From positions 186,001 through 250,000 of the forward strand of contig CAJJZS010000002.1 of assembly GCA_905197685.1 (NCBI GenBank): a DNA stretch of 64,000 nucleotides, written 5' to 3'. This document shows positions 54,288 to 63,700 of the stretch, one piece after another. Numbering within the stretch: position 1 is the first letter of the stretch; the number at the start of each line of letters is the position of its first letter. Position numbers and translations under genes: made by a program. The stretch comes from an uncultured Oscillospiraceae bacterium (GTDB lineage Bacteria; Bacillota; Clostridia; Oscillospirales; Ruminococcaceae). A model generated the notes under the pieces. The model saw only the letters and a program-made list of their open reading frames with translations, was not told the DNA's origin and made no database searches.

Positions 54288-54502
54288 TTTTCTCAAAAAC
54301 TTTTTCTTTCGCTTAAAAACCCGTTTTCGGAAAGTTCCCCGCTTTCCGGCTGTAAATCAGCATTGACAGGTATAGGTTCTCTCAATACCCTATACCTTTT
54401 CTCAAAATCTTTCTTTCGCTTAAAAACCTGTTTTTGGAAAGTTCCCCGCTTTCCAGCACAATTCCGATGCACGGCTGCGGGATTCTCTCAATATTTCCCG
54501 CA
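54288..54502 (+). ncRNA. Two tandem copies of a structured intergenic element before ftcD
   Basis: Unit 1 is 54288-54396 (109 bp) and unit 2 is 54397-54502 (106 bp). Both share TTTTCTCAAAA, TCTTTCGCTTAAAAACC and a hairpin GGAAAG/CTTTCC around TTCCCCG. Its closing pair is C-G in unit 1 (54328/54348) and T-A in unit 2 (54435/54455), a compensatory change. Each unit ends in a second hairpin whose loop TTCTCTCAATA is kept while the stem is completely different (GGTATAGG/CCTATACC against TGCGGGA/TCCCGCA). Conserved structure with changed stems points to a functional RNA or a mobile intergenic repeat. No known riboswitch class was recognised. Confidence 0.6.
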
Positions 54503-54581
54503 CTGTTTTTAACGGCATTGAGGGCAAATTCCCTCTGCTTACCAAACAATGAAGTTTTACTTTGAAGGAGATTGACAAGTC

Positions 54582-55478
54582 ATGGCACGAATTATTGAAT
54601 GTGTTCCAAACTGCTCCGAGGGCAGAAACAAAGAAGTCATCGAATATATTGCGGACGCTGTTCGCAGCGTTCCGGGCGTTGCTTTAATGGATTATTCTTC
54701 CGACGAAAACCACAACCGCAGCGTATTCACCATCGTGGGCGACCCCGACCAGATGGCAGAAGCTGCTTTCCGCTTTGCAAAAGCGTGCGTGGAAAAGATT
54801 GATATGACAAAACATCAGGGAGAACACCCGCGCATGGGCGCTGTTGACGTTATCCCGTTCACCCCGGTAAAAGATGTACCGATGGAAGAATGTATCGAAC
54901 TTTCCAAAAAGGTTGCGCAGAGAATCTGGGAAGAGCTGAAAATGCCGGTTACTTTGTACGAAGAATCCGCCTCCGCTCCGCACAGAAGAAACCTTGCCGC
55001 AATCCGCAAAGGTCAGTTTGAAGCGATGCCCGAAAAACTCAAAGACCCACAGTGGTACCCTGACTACGGCAATCACGAAATTCACCCAACCGCAGGAATC
55101 GTTGCAGTAGGCGCGCGTTTCCCATTGGTTGCTTTTAATATTAACCTTTCCACCTCCGATGTAGAGATTGCAAACAAAATCGCAAAAACCATCCGCGAAT
55201 CCTCCGGCGGCATGAGATGGGTAAAATCCATCGGCGTTATGCTGGAAGAAAGAAACACCGCTCAGGTTTCCATCAACATGACCAATTACACCAAAACCCC
55301 TATTTACCGTGTTTATGAAACCGTTCGCTTTGAGGCAGAACGCTACGGCGTACATATCATCGGTTCCGAGTTAATCGGTATCGTTCCGATGGACGCCCTG
55401 GTAGAAACCGCCGAATACTACCTCAAACTGGAAAACTTTGACAAAGATAATCAGGTTATGGAAAAACATCTCCTGTAA
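54582..55478 (+). CDS. ftcD: Glutamate formimidoyltransferase
   Basis: 298 residues, one transferase domain; the cyclodeaminase half that is fused to it in animals is a separate gene here (fchA). It moves the formimino group from N-formimino-L-glutamate to tetrahydrofolate, releasing glutamate. The signatures are ECVPNCSEGRN at the N-terminus, HQGEHPRMGAVDVIPFTP, NHEIHPTAGIVAVGARFPLVAFNINL and ESSGGMRWVKSIGVML. ATG 54582 lies after GAAGGAG. Stop to hutI start is 22 bases, so the two are co-transcribed. Confidence 0.95.
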   Translation: MARIIECVPNCSEGRNKEVIEYIADAVRSVPGVALMDYSSDENHNRSVFTIVGDPDQMAEAAFRFAKACVEKIDMTKHQGEHPRMGAVDVIPFTPVKDVPMEECIELSKKVAQRIWEELKMPVTLYEESASAPHRRNLAAIRKGQFEAMPEKLKDPQWYPDYGNHEIHPTAGIVAVGARFPLVAFNINLSTSDVEIANKIAKTIRESSGGMRWVKSIGVMLEERNTAQVSINMTNYTKTPIYRVYETVRFEAERYGVHIIGSELIGIVPMDALVETAEYYLKLENFDKDNQVMEKHLL

Positions 55479-55500
55479 TTTCGGGAAAGGAGTTCCTGTC

Positions 55501-56745
55501 ATGTCCTCCCTTTTCATTCAAAACATCGGTATGCTTGCTACCGCCTGCGGCTCCTGCGCCAAGGGCGGCAGCGCTCAGGGAGAAATTCAAATCTTCCAAA
55601 ACGCATATATTGCCGTACAGAATGATAAAATCGTCGCTGTCGGTCAGGGGGAATTTCCCAAAAACCTGATTGACGAACAAACCCAAATCATCGACGCAAA
55701 GGGTAAGCTCGTCACTGCCGGTTTGGTGGACGCTCACACCCATCTGGTGTTCGGCGGTTGGAGAGAAAACGAGCTGGCGTTAAAGCTGCACGGTGTTCCC
55801 TATCTGGATATTTTGGCGCAGGGCGGCGGTATTTTATCTACCGTACGCAGCACCAGAAAAGCAACCGAAGAAGAATTGTTCCAAAAAACCGCGTCCGTAT
55901 TGGATACCATGCTCTCTTTAGGCACAACAACCTGCGAAGCAAAAAGCGGATACGGGCTGGATTTTGAAAACGAATTAAAACAGTTAACCATTACCAAACG
56001 CTTAAACGAAAGCCAGCCTGTCGATTTAATTTCCACCTTTATGGCAGCTCATGCCGTTCCCGAAGAATATAAGGAAAATCGGGAAGAATATATCTCCTTA
56101 ATCATCGAACAGATGATTCCGTATGTTGCGGAACACCACCTTGCGCAGTTCTGCGATGTGTTCTGTGAAACGGGCGTATTCTCCGCAGAAGAATCCCGCC
56201 GAATCCTCACCGCAGCGCAGAAACACGGATTGGGCGCAAAAATCCACGCGGACGAAATCGACCCTATCGGCGGCTCTGTTCTTGCGGGGGAAATCGGAGC
56301 GGTATCTGCCGAACATCTGATTGTCTGCCCCGATGAAGGCATCGAGTCGATGGCAAAGGGCAAAACAATTGCCTGTTTGCTGCCTGCCACCTCGTTCTAT
56401 CTGGGAGCAACTTTCGCCCCCGCCAAAAAGATGATTGAAGCGGGCGTTCCCGTTGCGGTTGCCAGCGACTTTAATCCCGGCTCAACTCCAAACCTTTCTT
56501 TGCAGCTTGCGATGAATATCGCCTGCTACCGTTACCGCATGACTCCGGAGGAGGTTTTGACCGCCGCCACCTTAAACGCAGCGGCTGCCATCGGACAGGC
56601 TGAGCGCATCGGCAGTGTGGAGGTCGGAAAGCAAGCAGACCTGCTGATTTGGGACGCCGACAATCTGAATTTTATTTTTTATCGTTACGGAAACAATCTT
56701 GTTCGGACCGTTATCAAAAACGGCAAGATTGTAAAAGAAAATTGA
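55501..56745 (+). CDS. hutI: Imidazolonepropionase
   Basis: 414 residues from ATG 55501 behind AAAGGAG. It opens the ring of imidazolonepropionate to give N-formimino-L-glutamate. It is an amidohydrolase-superfamily enzyme with the metal site in VDAHTHLVFGGWRE, GTTTCEAKSGYG, MAAHAVPEEY, KIHADEIDPIGG, SAEHLIV and VASDFNPGSTP. An N-terminal beta sandwich (GMLATACGSCAKG, IIDAKGKLVTAGLVD) is completed by the C-terminus (SVEVGKQADLLIWD). Fourth gene of the hut operon. Confidence 0.95.
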   Translation: MSSLFIQNIGMLATACGSCAKGGSAQGEIQIFQNAYIAVQNDKIVAVGQGEFPKNLIDEQTQIIDAKGKLVTAGLVDAHTHLVFGGWRENELALKLHGVPYLDILAQGGGILSTVRSTRKATEEELFQKTASVLDTMLSLGTTTCEAKSGYGLDFENELKQLTITKRLNESQPVDLISTFMAAHAVPEEYKENREEYISLIIEQMIPYVAEHHLAQFCDVFCETGVFSAEESRRILTAAQKHGLGAKIHADEIDPIGGSVLAGEIGAVSAEHLIVCPDEGIESMAKGKTIACLLPATSFYLGATFAPAKKMIEAGVPVAVASDFNPGSTPNLSLQLAMNIACYRYRMTPEEVLTAATLNAAAAIGQAERIGSVEVGKQADLLIWDADNLNFIFYRYGNNLVRTVIKNGKIVKEN

Positions 56746-56776
56746 TTCCTGTTTTTTGAAAGAAGGATTGATTCAA

Positions 56777-57403
56777 ATGAAACTGACCGATATGCAGGTA
56801 AAAGAGTTTATTGATGTTTTGGCTTCCGATGCTCCCGCTCCGGGCGGTGGCTCCGCAGCGGCATTAGCCGGCGCAATGGGCGCAGGACTGGGTAAAATGG
56901 TCGCTTCCTTAACAATCGGCAAACCGAAATATGCGGAATATGAAGAAAAAGCCAAAGAGATTTTTGAGCGCGGCGGCGAACTGAGCAAACAGCTTGTTGT
57001 TGCCATTGACCGTGACACCGAATCCTTTGACGGGGTATCCGCTGTTTTTGCAATGCCGAAAAACACCGATGAAGAAAAAGCTGCCCGCAAAGAAGCGATG
57101 CAGAAAGCATTAAAAGAGGCTACCTTGGTTCCTTACCACACCATGGAACTGTGTCTGGAATCGCTGAAGGTTGTCGAAATGGGCGTCGGCTGCACCAACA
57201 CCAGCGCCGCCAGCGACTTGGGCGTTGCTTCCTTAAATTTAAAAGCGGCAGTACAGGGCGCATGGTTGAATGTTTTGATTAACCTTGCCGGAATCCGTGA
57301 CGAAGCGTTTATTAACGAATACCGCGAAAAAGGAGAGCAGCTTCTCAAAGAAGCTCTCCCATTGGCTGATAAAATTTATACCGACATCTTAAACAGCCTT
57401 TAA
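56777..57403 (+). CDS. fchA: Formiminotetrahydrofolate cyclodeaminase
   Basis: 208 residues from ATG 56777 (AAAGAAGG nine bases upstream). It turns 5-formimino-tetrahydrofolate into methenyl-tetrahydrofolate and ammonia, completing transfer of the histidine C1 unit into the folate pool. The family N-terminus DAPAPGGGSAAALAGAMGAGLGKMV is present, and the helical fold includes CTNTSAASDLGVASL. It is the last gene of the hut operon, 31 bases behind hutI and followed by a strong terminator. Confidence 0.95.
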   Translation: MKLTDMQVKEFIDVLASDAPAPGGGSAAALAGAMGAGLGKMVASLTIGKPKYAEYEEKAKEIFERGGELSKQLVVAIDRDTESFDGVSAVFAMPKNTDEEKAARKEAMQKALKEATLVPYHTMELCLESLKVVEMGVGCTNTSAASDLGVASLNLKAAVQGAWLNVLINLAGIRDEAFINEYREKGEQLLKEALPLADKIYTDILNSL

Positions 57404-57437
57404 ACTCTGTTAAACTTTGTTTTATCTGTAACCTTTC

Positions 57438-57475
57438 AGAGGAGCTTTTCAAAATGAAGAGCTCCTCTTTTTTTG
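57438..57475 (+). terminator. Terminator of the hut operon
   Basis: AGAGGAGCT (57438-57446) pairs with AGCTCCTCT (57460-57468), followed by a run of T to 57474. The next 215 bases, to 57690, contain no feature I can support. Confidence 0.85.
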
Positions 57476-57690
57476 TCGACTTTGTATTTTTATACCAAAC
57501 GGTTTTCGCTTGTTTTTTTATTTTTCCCTTTCCTTCTTGGTTTTTCTCCCGCTTGTTTATTTTGTCGAACATTTTCCTTCGCCGTCCTCAGCATTTCCCG
57601 CCAAACACAGACAGAAACTGCCGACTGTGTTTCCCGATTTCCCAACAAAAGAAAAACAAATCCGATATTTTTGCTTAAAAGCTTCCGGAC

Positions 57691-57733
57691 AAAAAAACAG
57701 CTGCCGGTATAAAAACCGACAGCCGTTCTTTTT
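57691..57733 (-). terminator. Terminator of ftsH
   Basis: GGCTGTCGGT and ACCGGCAGCTG on the minus strand (one G-U pair) form a stem with a 6-base loop followed by TTTTTTTG. Confidence 0.75.
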
Positions 57734-57744
57734 TGTCTAAAAAC

Positions 57745-59580
57745 TTACGGAGTTTCCTCTTTCCTGTTTAAAATCTCCATAAATTCCTCGCCTGTTATCG
57801 TTTCTTTTTCCAACAGATATTCTGCCAGTTCGTGCAGCTTGGGAAGATTTTGAGAAAGGATTTCCTTTGCCTTAGTATAACAGCCTGCAATCAAATCACA
57901 AACTTCTTCATCAATCTGCGCCGCTGTCTGCTCCGAGCAGGCAAGGGAGGCATCTCCGCCCAGATACTGGTTGTTTACCGTTTCCAAAGCAACCATTCCA
58001 AAACGCTCGCTCATGCCCAAACGGGTAATCATCGCTCTTGCCAGCTTTGTCGCCTGTTCAATATCGTTGGAAGCGCCGGAAGTAACAGAACCGAAAATCA
58101 GTTCTTCCGCCGCTCTGCCGCCGGTATAGGTTGCAATCTTATTGATTGCCTCTTCCTTGCTCATTAACAGCGTTTCTTCCTCCGCTACCTGCATGGTATA
58201 ACCCAATGCGCCGGAGGTTCGCGGAATAATGGTAATCTTATGAACCGGAGCGGAGTTTTTCTGCATCGCCGCAACCAGCGCATGACCGATTTCGTGATAT
58301 GCCACAATCTTTCGCTCTTTCGGAGAAACAACCGCGCCTTTGCGCTGATAACCTGCAATTACAGTTTCCACCGCTTCTTCCAGATCTTCCTGTTCCACGC
58401 AAACACGCTGACTGCGCACTGCCCGCAGCGCAGCTTCGTTGACAATATTGGCAAGCTCTGCGCCGGATGCGCCCGCAGTTGCCTTTGCAATCGCGGAATA
58501 ATCAATTTGTTCGCACATCTTTTTGTCTTTTGCGTGTACCCGCAAAATCGCTTCTCTGCCCGCCAAATCAGGCAGCTCCACCGGTATTCTGCGGTCAAAC
58601 CTTCCCGGACGCAGCAGCGCCTGGTCCAGGCTTTCCGGTCGGTTGGTGGCTGCCAAAATGACAACGCCCTTCTTTCCGTCAAAGCCGTCCATCTCGGTCA
58701 GCAGCTGATTAAGGGTCTGTTCCCGCTCGTCGTTTCCGCCCATGCCTGCGCCGTCACGCTTTTTGCCGATGGTATCAATCTCGTCAATAAAAACGATACA
58801 CGGCGCCTTTTCCTGCGCCTGATGGAACAAATCTCTCACCCTTGCAGCTCCCGCGCCCACAAACATTTCTACAAATTCCGAACCGGAAATCGAGAAAAAC
58901 GGAACATTCGCTTCACCTGCAACTGCCTTTGCAAGCAGGGTTTTGCCGGTTCCGGGAGGACCCACCAGCAGTGCGCCTTTGGGCATCTGCGCGCCTATCG
59001 CTTCATATTTTTGCGGATTATGCAAAAAGTCCACAATTTCGCTCAACGCTTCCTTTGCTTCGTCCTCTCCCGCAACGTCGGCAAATGTTTTTCCGGTCTG
59101 GGCTTCCACATACACCTTGGCGTTGCTCTTGCCAAAGGTCATGGCATTGGAACCGCCCATCCGCTTTTCCAGATTCTTAGAAAGGATTCTTCCGACCAAA
59201 ACAAAGATCAAAATCGGTCCGCCTACGCTGATTAACAGATACAGCAGCGGGGACATCTCTTCTTCGATTTCCTTGCCGTAGATAACCTTTGCATTTTGCA
59301 GCTTGTCCACCAGATTGGGGTCGCCCATATTTCCGGTGATATAGATGCAGTGATCCTCTTCATCCTTTAAAAGATACTCTATCTTTTGATCCAAAACCTC
59401 GACCTGTTCTATCTTTCCGTCATTCAGGTCATTCATAAACTTACTGTAATCCACCTCAACCTCTGCGCGGCGAAACAATGCCGGAAACAAAAAGGTATTC
59501 AGCAGCATCAAAATCAGCAGCGCCACTACATAATAATACAGCAACGGCTTTTTTACCTTTGGATTTTTTACCTCATTCAT
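57745..59580 (-). CDS. ftsH: ATP-dependent zinc metalloprotease FtsH
   Basis: 611 residues from ATG 59580 (GGAG upstream). Two membrane helices (near residues 15-35 and 110-130) flank a short external domain. The AAA domain has Walker A GPPGTGKT, Walker [11 protein letters not shown] and second region of homology [20 protein letters not shown]. The zinc motif is HEIGH where most homologues read HEAGH. It forms membrane hexamers that degrade damaged or regulatory membrane and cytoplasmic proteins. The gene is transcribed alone and in the opposite direction to clpC. Confidence 0.93.
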   Translation of the reverse strand: MNEVKNPKVKKPLLYYYVVALLILMLLNTFLFPALFRRAEVEVDYSKFMNDLNDGKIEQVEVLDQKIEYLLKDEEDHCIYITGNMGDPNLVDKLQNAKVIYGKEIEEEMSPLLYLLISVGGPILIFVLVGRILSKNLEKRMGGSNAMTFGKSNAKVYVEAQTGKTFADVAGEDEAKEALSEIVDFLHNPQKYEAIGAQMPKGALLVGPPGTGKTLLAKAVAGEANVPFFSISGSEFVEMFVGAGAARVRDLFHQAQEKAPCIVFIDEIDTIGKKRDGAGMGGNDEREQTLNQLLTEMDGFDGKKGVVILAATNRPESLDQALLRPGRFDRRIPVELPDLAGREAILRVHAKDKKMCEQIDYSAIAKATAGASGAELANIVNEAALRAVRSQRVCVEQEDLEEAVETVIAGYQRKGAVVSPKERKIVAYHEIGHALVAAMQKNSAPVHKITIIPRTSGALGYTMQVAEEETLLMSKEEAINKIATYTGGRAAEELIFGSVTSGASNDIEQATKLARAMITRLGMSERFGMVALETVNNQYLGGDASLACSEQTAAQIDEEVCDLIAGCYTKAKEILSQNLPKLHELAEYLLEKETITGEEFMEILNRKEETP

Positions 59581-59727
59581 CCTGCTCCACTCCTGTTTTC
59601 TTGATTTCAAGGCAATTCTATTGCAAATTTCTCCAAAAATCAACCGTTATGTTCTAATCTTTACAAAAAATTTCGATTGTACACATTTTATATCATTCCC
59701 GTCAAGAGTAGAAAACATTCCGAGCAG

Positions 59728-59763
59728 ACAAAAAGTCCCGAGAGTTTCCCCTCGAGACTTTTC
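59728..59763 (-). terminator. Terminator of the Cys/Asn/Gly-rich peptide gene
   Basis: AAAAAGTCCCGAG (to 59742) pairs with CTCGAGACTTTT (from 59751) with one G-U pair; T tail on the minus strand. Confidence 0.8.
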
Positions 59764-59780
59764 CCGCCGTTTTGGGTTGA

Positions 59781-60005
59781 TTAGTCACAGCAGCAGCAAT
59801 TATTGCAGCTGTTGTTGCAGCCGCAGTTGTTGCAGCCACAGCCGTTATTGCAGCCATTGTTGCAGCCGCAGTTGTTGTTACAGCCGTTGTTGCAGCCGCA
59901 GCCCCAGTTGCCGTTGCTTCCGCTGCAATTAAAACTGCATCCGCCGCCGCAGAAAATGAGAATCAACAGAATGATAATCCACCAGCAGTTGTTGTTACCG
60001 TACAT
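59781..60005 (-). CDS. Cys/Asn/Gly-rich mini-protein with N-terminal hydrophobic segment
   Basis: 74 residues with AGGAGGT ahead of the ATG. Residues 8-20 are hydrophobic (CWWIIILLILIFCG). The rest is a run of short units built from C, N and G (GCGCNNGCNN, CGCNNGCNN) ending CNNCCCCD, with about 20 Cys. Clostridial homologues of this composition have been labelled chorion-class high-cysteine proteins. The hydrophobic part suggests membrane or spore-surface attachment and the Cys-rich part suggests cross-linking or metal binding. A spore-coat role is possible given sigK but is not shown. The DNA is a degenerate tandem repeat of GCAGCC/GTTGTT triplets. Confidence 0.75.
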   Translation of the reverse strand: MYGNNNCWWIIILLILIFCGGGCSFNCSGSNGNWGCGCNNGCNNNCGCNNGCNNGCGCNNCGCNNSCNNCCCCD

Positions 60006-60321
60006 AGATAAGTACCTCCTAAATCATTGGTTTCAAACCATACTATGAAAAACGGAGAAAAGCGGTTCCTGAATGACAGGCTGTTTTCAAAATATTTTTA
60101 TCCGATTCGGAATAAAAAGACCGAGGATTCCAATATTCTGCTATGTCGGGAGAAGCTCGTGATTTTTATTTTTTGCTCCCGCCGCCCGTTCGGAGTTTTG
60201 TTTTTCCGTCGTTCATTATCAGTATAAGCAGATTGAGAAAAAAGTGTTCCCGCTTTTCTCAAATTCTTTTTATCTTTTGCAAAGACCTTTTTTGCAAAAG
60301 TAACAGAAGGAGGATTTTTTC
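60006..60321. other. Intergenic region before clpC with a 10-bp inverted repeat
   Basis: About 316 bases. The clear element is the inverted repeat CTTTTGCAAA (60274-60283) / TTTGCAAAAG (60291-60300), 7-base spacer, directly before the clpC ribosome site (AGAAGGAGG, 60305-60313). It may be an operator or leader hairpin. A convincing promoter and a CtsR-type heptad repeat were not found. Confidence 0.5.
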
Positions 60322-62832
60322 ATGTTTCGATTTCGGGGTTTTACCGTGCGCGCCAACGACGCCGTCAATCTTGCGGTGTCGCAGGCCTGTTTATTAGGAC
60401 ATACTTACATCGGAAGCGAACACCTTTTGCTCGGTTTATTGTTGGAGGGTTCCAACGCTGCGGCTGTCGCCTTAACGCAGCGCGGAATCACTGCCGAAAA
60501 TCTGTTGGAGCTTTTGGTGAAAACGGTGGGCAGAGGGATTCCTTCCAAGCTGACTCCCGGCGACATGACCCCTCGCTGCCGCCGCATTTTGGAGCAAAGT
60601 ATTCTGGAAAGCAGAAAAAAAGAGGGCGAAACGGTCGGCACGGAAGATATTTTGCTGAGCATTTTAAAAGAAAAGGATTGCTACGGCGTGCGCTTTATCA
60701 TTCAATCGGGCGTTGACCCTCTGATTTTATTCCAAGACTTAAAGGACAGCATGAAATTTTCCGGCGGGGTTTCTTCTTCTCCAAACTCTTCCTCTGTCAA
60801 AACAGAGCCGGTCCGAACGGTACTTTTAGAAAAATTTGGCAGGGATTTAACCGAAAAAGCCAAAAACAAACAGCTTGACCCCATCATCGGCAGAGAAAAA
60901 GAGATTGAACGAACGGTAAGAATCCTTTCCAGAAGGAGCAAAAACAATCCCTGTCTGATTGGGGAAGCCGGTGTCGGCAAGACAGCGATTGCCGAAGGAC
61001 TTGCGCAGCGCATCGCTTCGGGAAAAGTTCCCCCTGTTCTTCTTTCCAAACGACTGATTGCCCTCGACCTGGTTTCGGTGGTTGCAGGAACCAAATACCG
61101 CGGCGAATTTGAAGAGCGCGTTAAAAACATTATGGACGAAGCGGCAAACGCCAAAAACATCATTCTGTTCATTGACGAAATCCATAATATCATCGGGGCG
61201 GGCGCGGCAGAAGGTTCGATTGACGCCGCAAATATCCTAAAACCGCAGCTTTCCCGCGGCGAGATTCAAATCTTAGGCGCAACCACCATCGCAGAATACC
61301 GCCGCTATATCGAAAAAGACAGCGCGTTAGAGCGACGGTTTCAAAGCGTGTTGGTGGAGGAACCCTCCGAGGAACAGGCAATCCGTATCCTGCGGGGCAT
61401 TTTACCCGCCTATGAACAGCATCACAATGTCACCATTAACGAGGAGGCGGTGGAGGCTGCGGTGCGCCTTTCCCGCAGATATTTAAGTGAACGCTTTTTG
61501 CCCGATAAAGCCATCGACCTTATGGACGAAGCTGCCGCAAAGGTTTCGCAGCAAGGGCTTACCCGACAGGACAGCGAATACCAAAAGCTGGAAGAATGCT
61601 TTCGGGAGCTTCATGAACAGAAGGAAGCGGCAATCCTGCGTCAAAACTTTGAACAGGCAGCTTTTCTGCGGGACCGCGAAGCGCAGGCTTTGGAGCGCCT
61701 GACCCTTTTTTCCGAGCGAAAGCAGGAACAGTGCAGCAAACCGGTCGTTTCTGCCCGAGATGTCGCGCAAATCATCTCGGAAAGCACCGGAATCGAGGTT
61801 TCCTCCCTGATGTCCCGTATGCTGCCCCATTCGGAGCAGGCGCGCCGCCTTTTATTTTTGGAAAATGCCCTCTCCAAACGGGTTATCGGGCAGGAAAAAG
61901 CGGTAAGCGCGGTCGCTCAGGCAATTCGCCGCTCTCGGGTCGGCTTAAATGACCCCAAACGCCCCTGCGCCTCCTTTTTGTTTTTGGGACCGACCGGAGT
62001 CGGAAAAACCGAGCTGTGCAAGGCGCTTGCCGAAGAGCTGTTCGGCTCCGAGGACTGTATGATTCGTCTGGATATGTCCGAATATATGGAAAAAAACTCG
62101 GTTTCCCGCATGATTGGCTCTCCCCCCGGTTATGTGGGGTTTGAGGAGGGCGGTCAGCTTACCGAGCAAATCCGCAGAAAGCCATATTCTGTGGTGCTGC
62201 TGGACGAGGTGGAAAAGGCGCACCCTGATGTTTTAAATCTGCTGCTCCAACTTTTGGAAGACGGAATGCTCCGGGATTCCCAGGGCAGAAAGGCTTGTTT
62301 TCGCAACAGCATCGTCATTATGACCTCTAACTTAGGGGCAAGGCACTTTTTTCATCAATCTGTTCTGGGATTTGAATGGGAAGAAAGCGCAGAAGAAAAT
62401 CGTTGCGATACTCATTTTGACTCCGAAACGAAAAACACCTCCCGCCTGTATGAACAGGTGACAGAAGAGGTTCGCCGCCATTTTTCCCCCGAATTTTTAA
62501 ACCGCATTGACGAATCCATCGTTTTCTCTCAGCTCAAAGAGCCGCAGCTTCTGCAAATTTGCAGCCGTCTTTTGGAGCAGCTTGCCAAACGCCTTGCCGG
62601 TCTTAATATCCGCTTAGAATGTACCGATTCCGCTTTAAGCAAACTGTGCGAACTTGGCTTCAGCGAAAAATACGGGGCAAGACCGCTGCGCCGCACCTTG
62701 CAGCGGGAGATTGAAACCCCTGCCGCAGAGATGATTTTAAACGGAACGCTGTATTCCGACAGCTCTCTGCTTTGCGATGTAAGGGACGGAAAACTCACCC
62801 TTTCCTGCAACAGCCCCGCCTGCTCCAAATAG
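60322..62832 (+). CDS. clpC: ClpC-type AAA+ unfoldase, ATP-binding subunit of Clp protease
   Basis: 836 residues. The N-domain has the two Clp repeats (about 5-75 and 80-145: GHTYIGSEHLLLGLL, VGTEDILLSIL). AAA1 has Walker A GEAGVGKTA and Walker B ILFIDEIHNIIG. A middle coiled-coil region with UVR-like RQNFEQAAFLRDREAQ marks it as ClpC rather than ClpA. AAA2 has GPTGVGKTE, a Walker B region at VVLLDEVEKAHPD, and the ClpP-docking loop read as LGF. It feeds unfolded proteins to ClpP. CtsR and McsAB, which usually accompany clpC in Bacillus, are absent here. Terminator immediately downstream. Confidence 0.9.
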   Translation: MFRFRGFTVRANDAVNLAVSQACLLGHTYIGSEHLLLGLLLEGSNAAAVALTQRGITAENLLELLVKTVGRGIPSKLTPGDMTPRCRRILEQSILESRKKEGETVGTEDILLSILKEKDCYGVRFIIQSGVDPLILFQDLKDSMKFSGGVSSSPNSSSVKTEPVRTVLLEKFGRDLTEKAKNKQLDPIIGREKEIERTVRILSRRSKNNPCLIGEAGVGKTAIAEGLAQRIASGKVPPVLLSKRLIALDLVSVVAGTKYRGEFEERVKNIMDEAANAKNIILFIDEIHNIIGAGAAEGSIDAANILKPQLSRGEIQILGATTIAEYRRYIEKDSALERRFQSVLVEEPSEEQAIRILRGILPAYEQHHNVTINEEAVEAAVRLSRRYLSERFLPDKAIDLMDEAAAKVSQQGLTRQDSEYQKLEECFRELHEQKEAAILRQNFEQAAFLRDREAQALERLTLFSERKQEQCSKPVVSARDVAQIISESTGIEVSSLMSRMLPHSEQARRLLFLENALSKRVIGQEKAVSAVAQAIRRSRVGLNDPKRPCASFLFLGPTGVGKTELCKALAEELFGSEDCMIRLDMSEYMEKNSVSRMIGSPPGYVGFEEGGQLTEQIRRKPYSVVLLDEVEKAHPDVLNLLLQLLEDGMLRDSQGRKACFRNSIVIMTSNLGARHFFHQSVLGFEWEESAEENRCDTHFDSETKNTSRLYEQVTEEVRRHFSPEFLNRIDESIVFSQLKEPQLLQICSRLLEQLAKRLAGLNIRLECTDSALSKLCELGFSEKYGARPLRRTLQREIETPAAEMILNGTLYSDSSLLCDVRDGKLTLSCNSPACSK

Positions 62833-62885
62833 GAAAAGAGGAATATGCCCGCATCTTTTTGCGCGGCGTATTCCTCTTTTTTCGC
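62833..62885 (+). terminator. Terminator of clpC
   Basis: AAAAGAGGAATATGCCCGC (62834-62852) pairs with GCGCGGCGTATTCCTCTTTTTT (62861-62882) apart from one bulge; long stem with T tail. Confidence 0.9.
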
Positions 62886-62926
62886 TTGTTCTTTTTTCCG
62901 GAATTTCGTTTTCCGACCGTTAATTT

Positions 62927-63691
62927 TTATACCTTTAAAATATCCAACATCTTACTGTCAATTTCCCACATATTGTTGTCGCTGTGCTGCTTTAAAAACA
63001 GTTGCAGCAGCCGCTGCGTGCAGACAAGCATCGGCTGACGCTCAAATTCGTGCGGATAGGTCGCGCGCAGACGGAACAGAAAATCGCGGTCCAAAATGCG
63101 ATAATCTTTAAACTGATGCTGTTCTTTTTTCTCATAATAACATTCCAGACGCACCAGCTTGTCCCGCACAAATTCCATCTTCGATAAAACATACAAAAAA
63201 TTTTCCCGCTGTATCTCAAACAAAATGCTGCGCAGCGCATATACAATTTCAAATTCCCACTCAATCACGGTGTCCCGAAAGGTCTGGCGGTCCATCTCCT
63301 CCAGCTGGGAGTTGTGCATTTGATTGAGTACCTGACCGGTTTTATCTGTGATGATTTTCCACTGCGAAGAGCGCACCTGCAACTTTTCGGTGGGCAGCAA
63401 AACAACGTCAAACTCCAAACCGTTTTTTAAAAAAACATACAAAAACAAGCCGCCCGGCAGCTCTTTTTCCCGAATATACAGCGCGTCGGCAAACAGTTTG
63501 TCCAGCTTTTTTCTCACCTGCGCAATCTGGTCGGGCAAAAAGGTGGAAAGAATCAGGTCAATGTCGGAATACCCGTCCGGAAAACGCTCCACTCCCGAAC
63601 CCACCTGCACAATCCCCTCTATTTCAGGGTAGGTGGAAACAACCGTCGCCGCCTGAATCAAAAGTTTTGCCCGCTCTTTTTCCGTATACAT
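62927..63691 (-). CDS. Nucleotidyltransferase-fold protein
   Basis: 254 residues from ATG 63691 behind GGGGTG. The N-terminal nucleotidyltransferase signature is GSGVERFPDGYSDIDLILS (GS...D-x-D, residues about 25-45). A C-terminal helical region follows, similar in layout to aminoglycoside adenylyltransferases and related enzymes. The substrate is unknown, and resistance should not be assumed. It starts just downstream of the helicase-loader gene on the same strand. Confidence 0.75.
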   Translation of the reverse strand: MYTEKERAKLLIQAATVVSTYPEIEGIVQVGSGVERFPDGYSDIDLILSTFLPDQIAQVRKKLDKLFADALYIREKELPGGLFLYVFLKNGLEFDVVLLPTEKLQVRSSQWKIITDKTGQVLNQMHNSQLEEMDRQTFRDTVIEWEFEIVYALRSILFEIQRENFLYVLSKMEFVRDKLVRLECYYEKKEQHQFKDYRILDRDFLFRLRATYPHEFERQPMLVCTQRLLQLFLKQHSDNNMWEIDSKMLDILKV

Positions 63692-63700
63692 AACGCTCAA

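Noticed and set aside
58240..59235. 331-codon open frame antisense to ftsH
   Set aside because: It overlaps the AAA domain of ftsH completely, with no ribosome site or motif.
59790..59940. Short tandem repeats that could suggest CRISPR or a minisatellite
   Set aside because: The units are degenerate triplet multiples inside a coding frame with its own ribosome site; there are no spacers.
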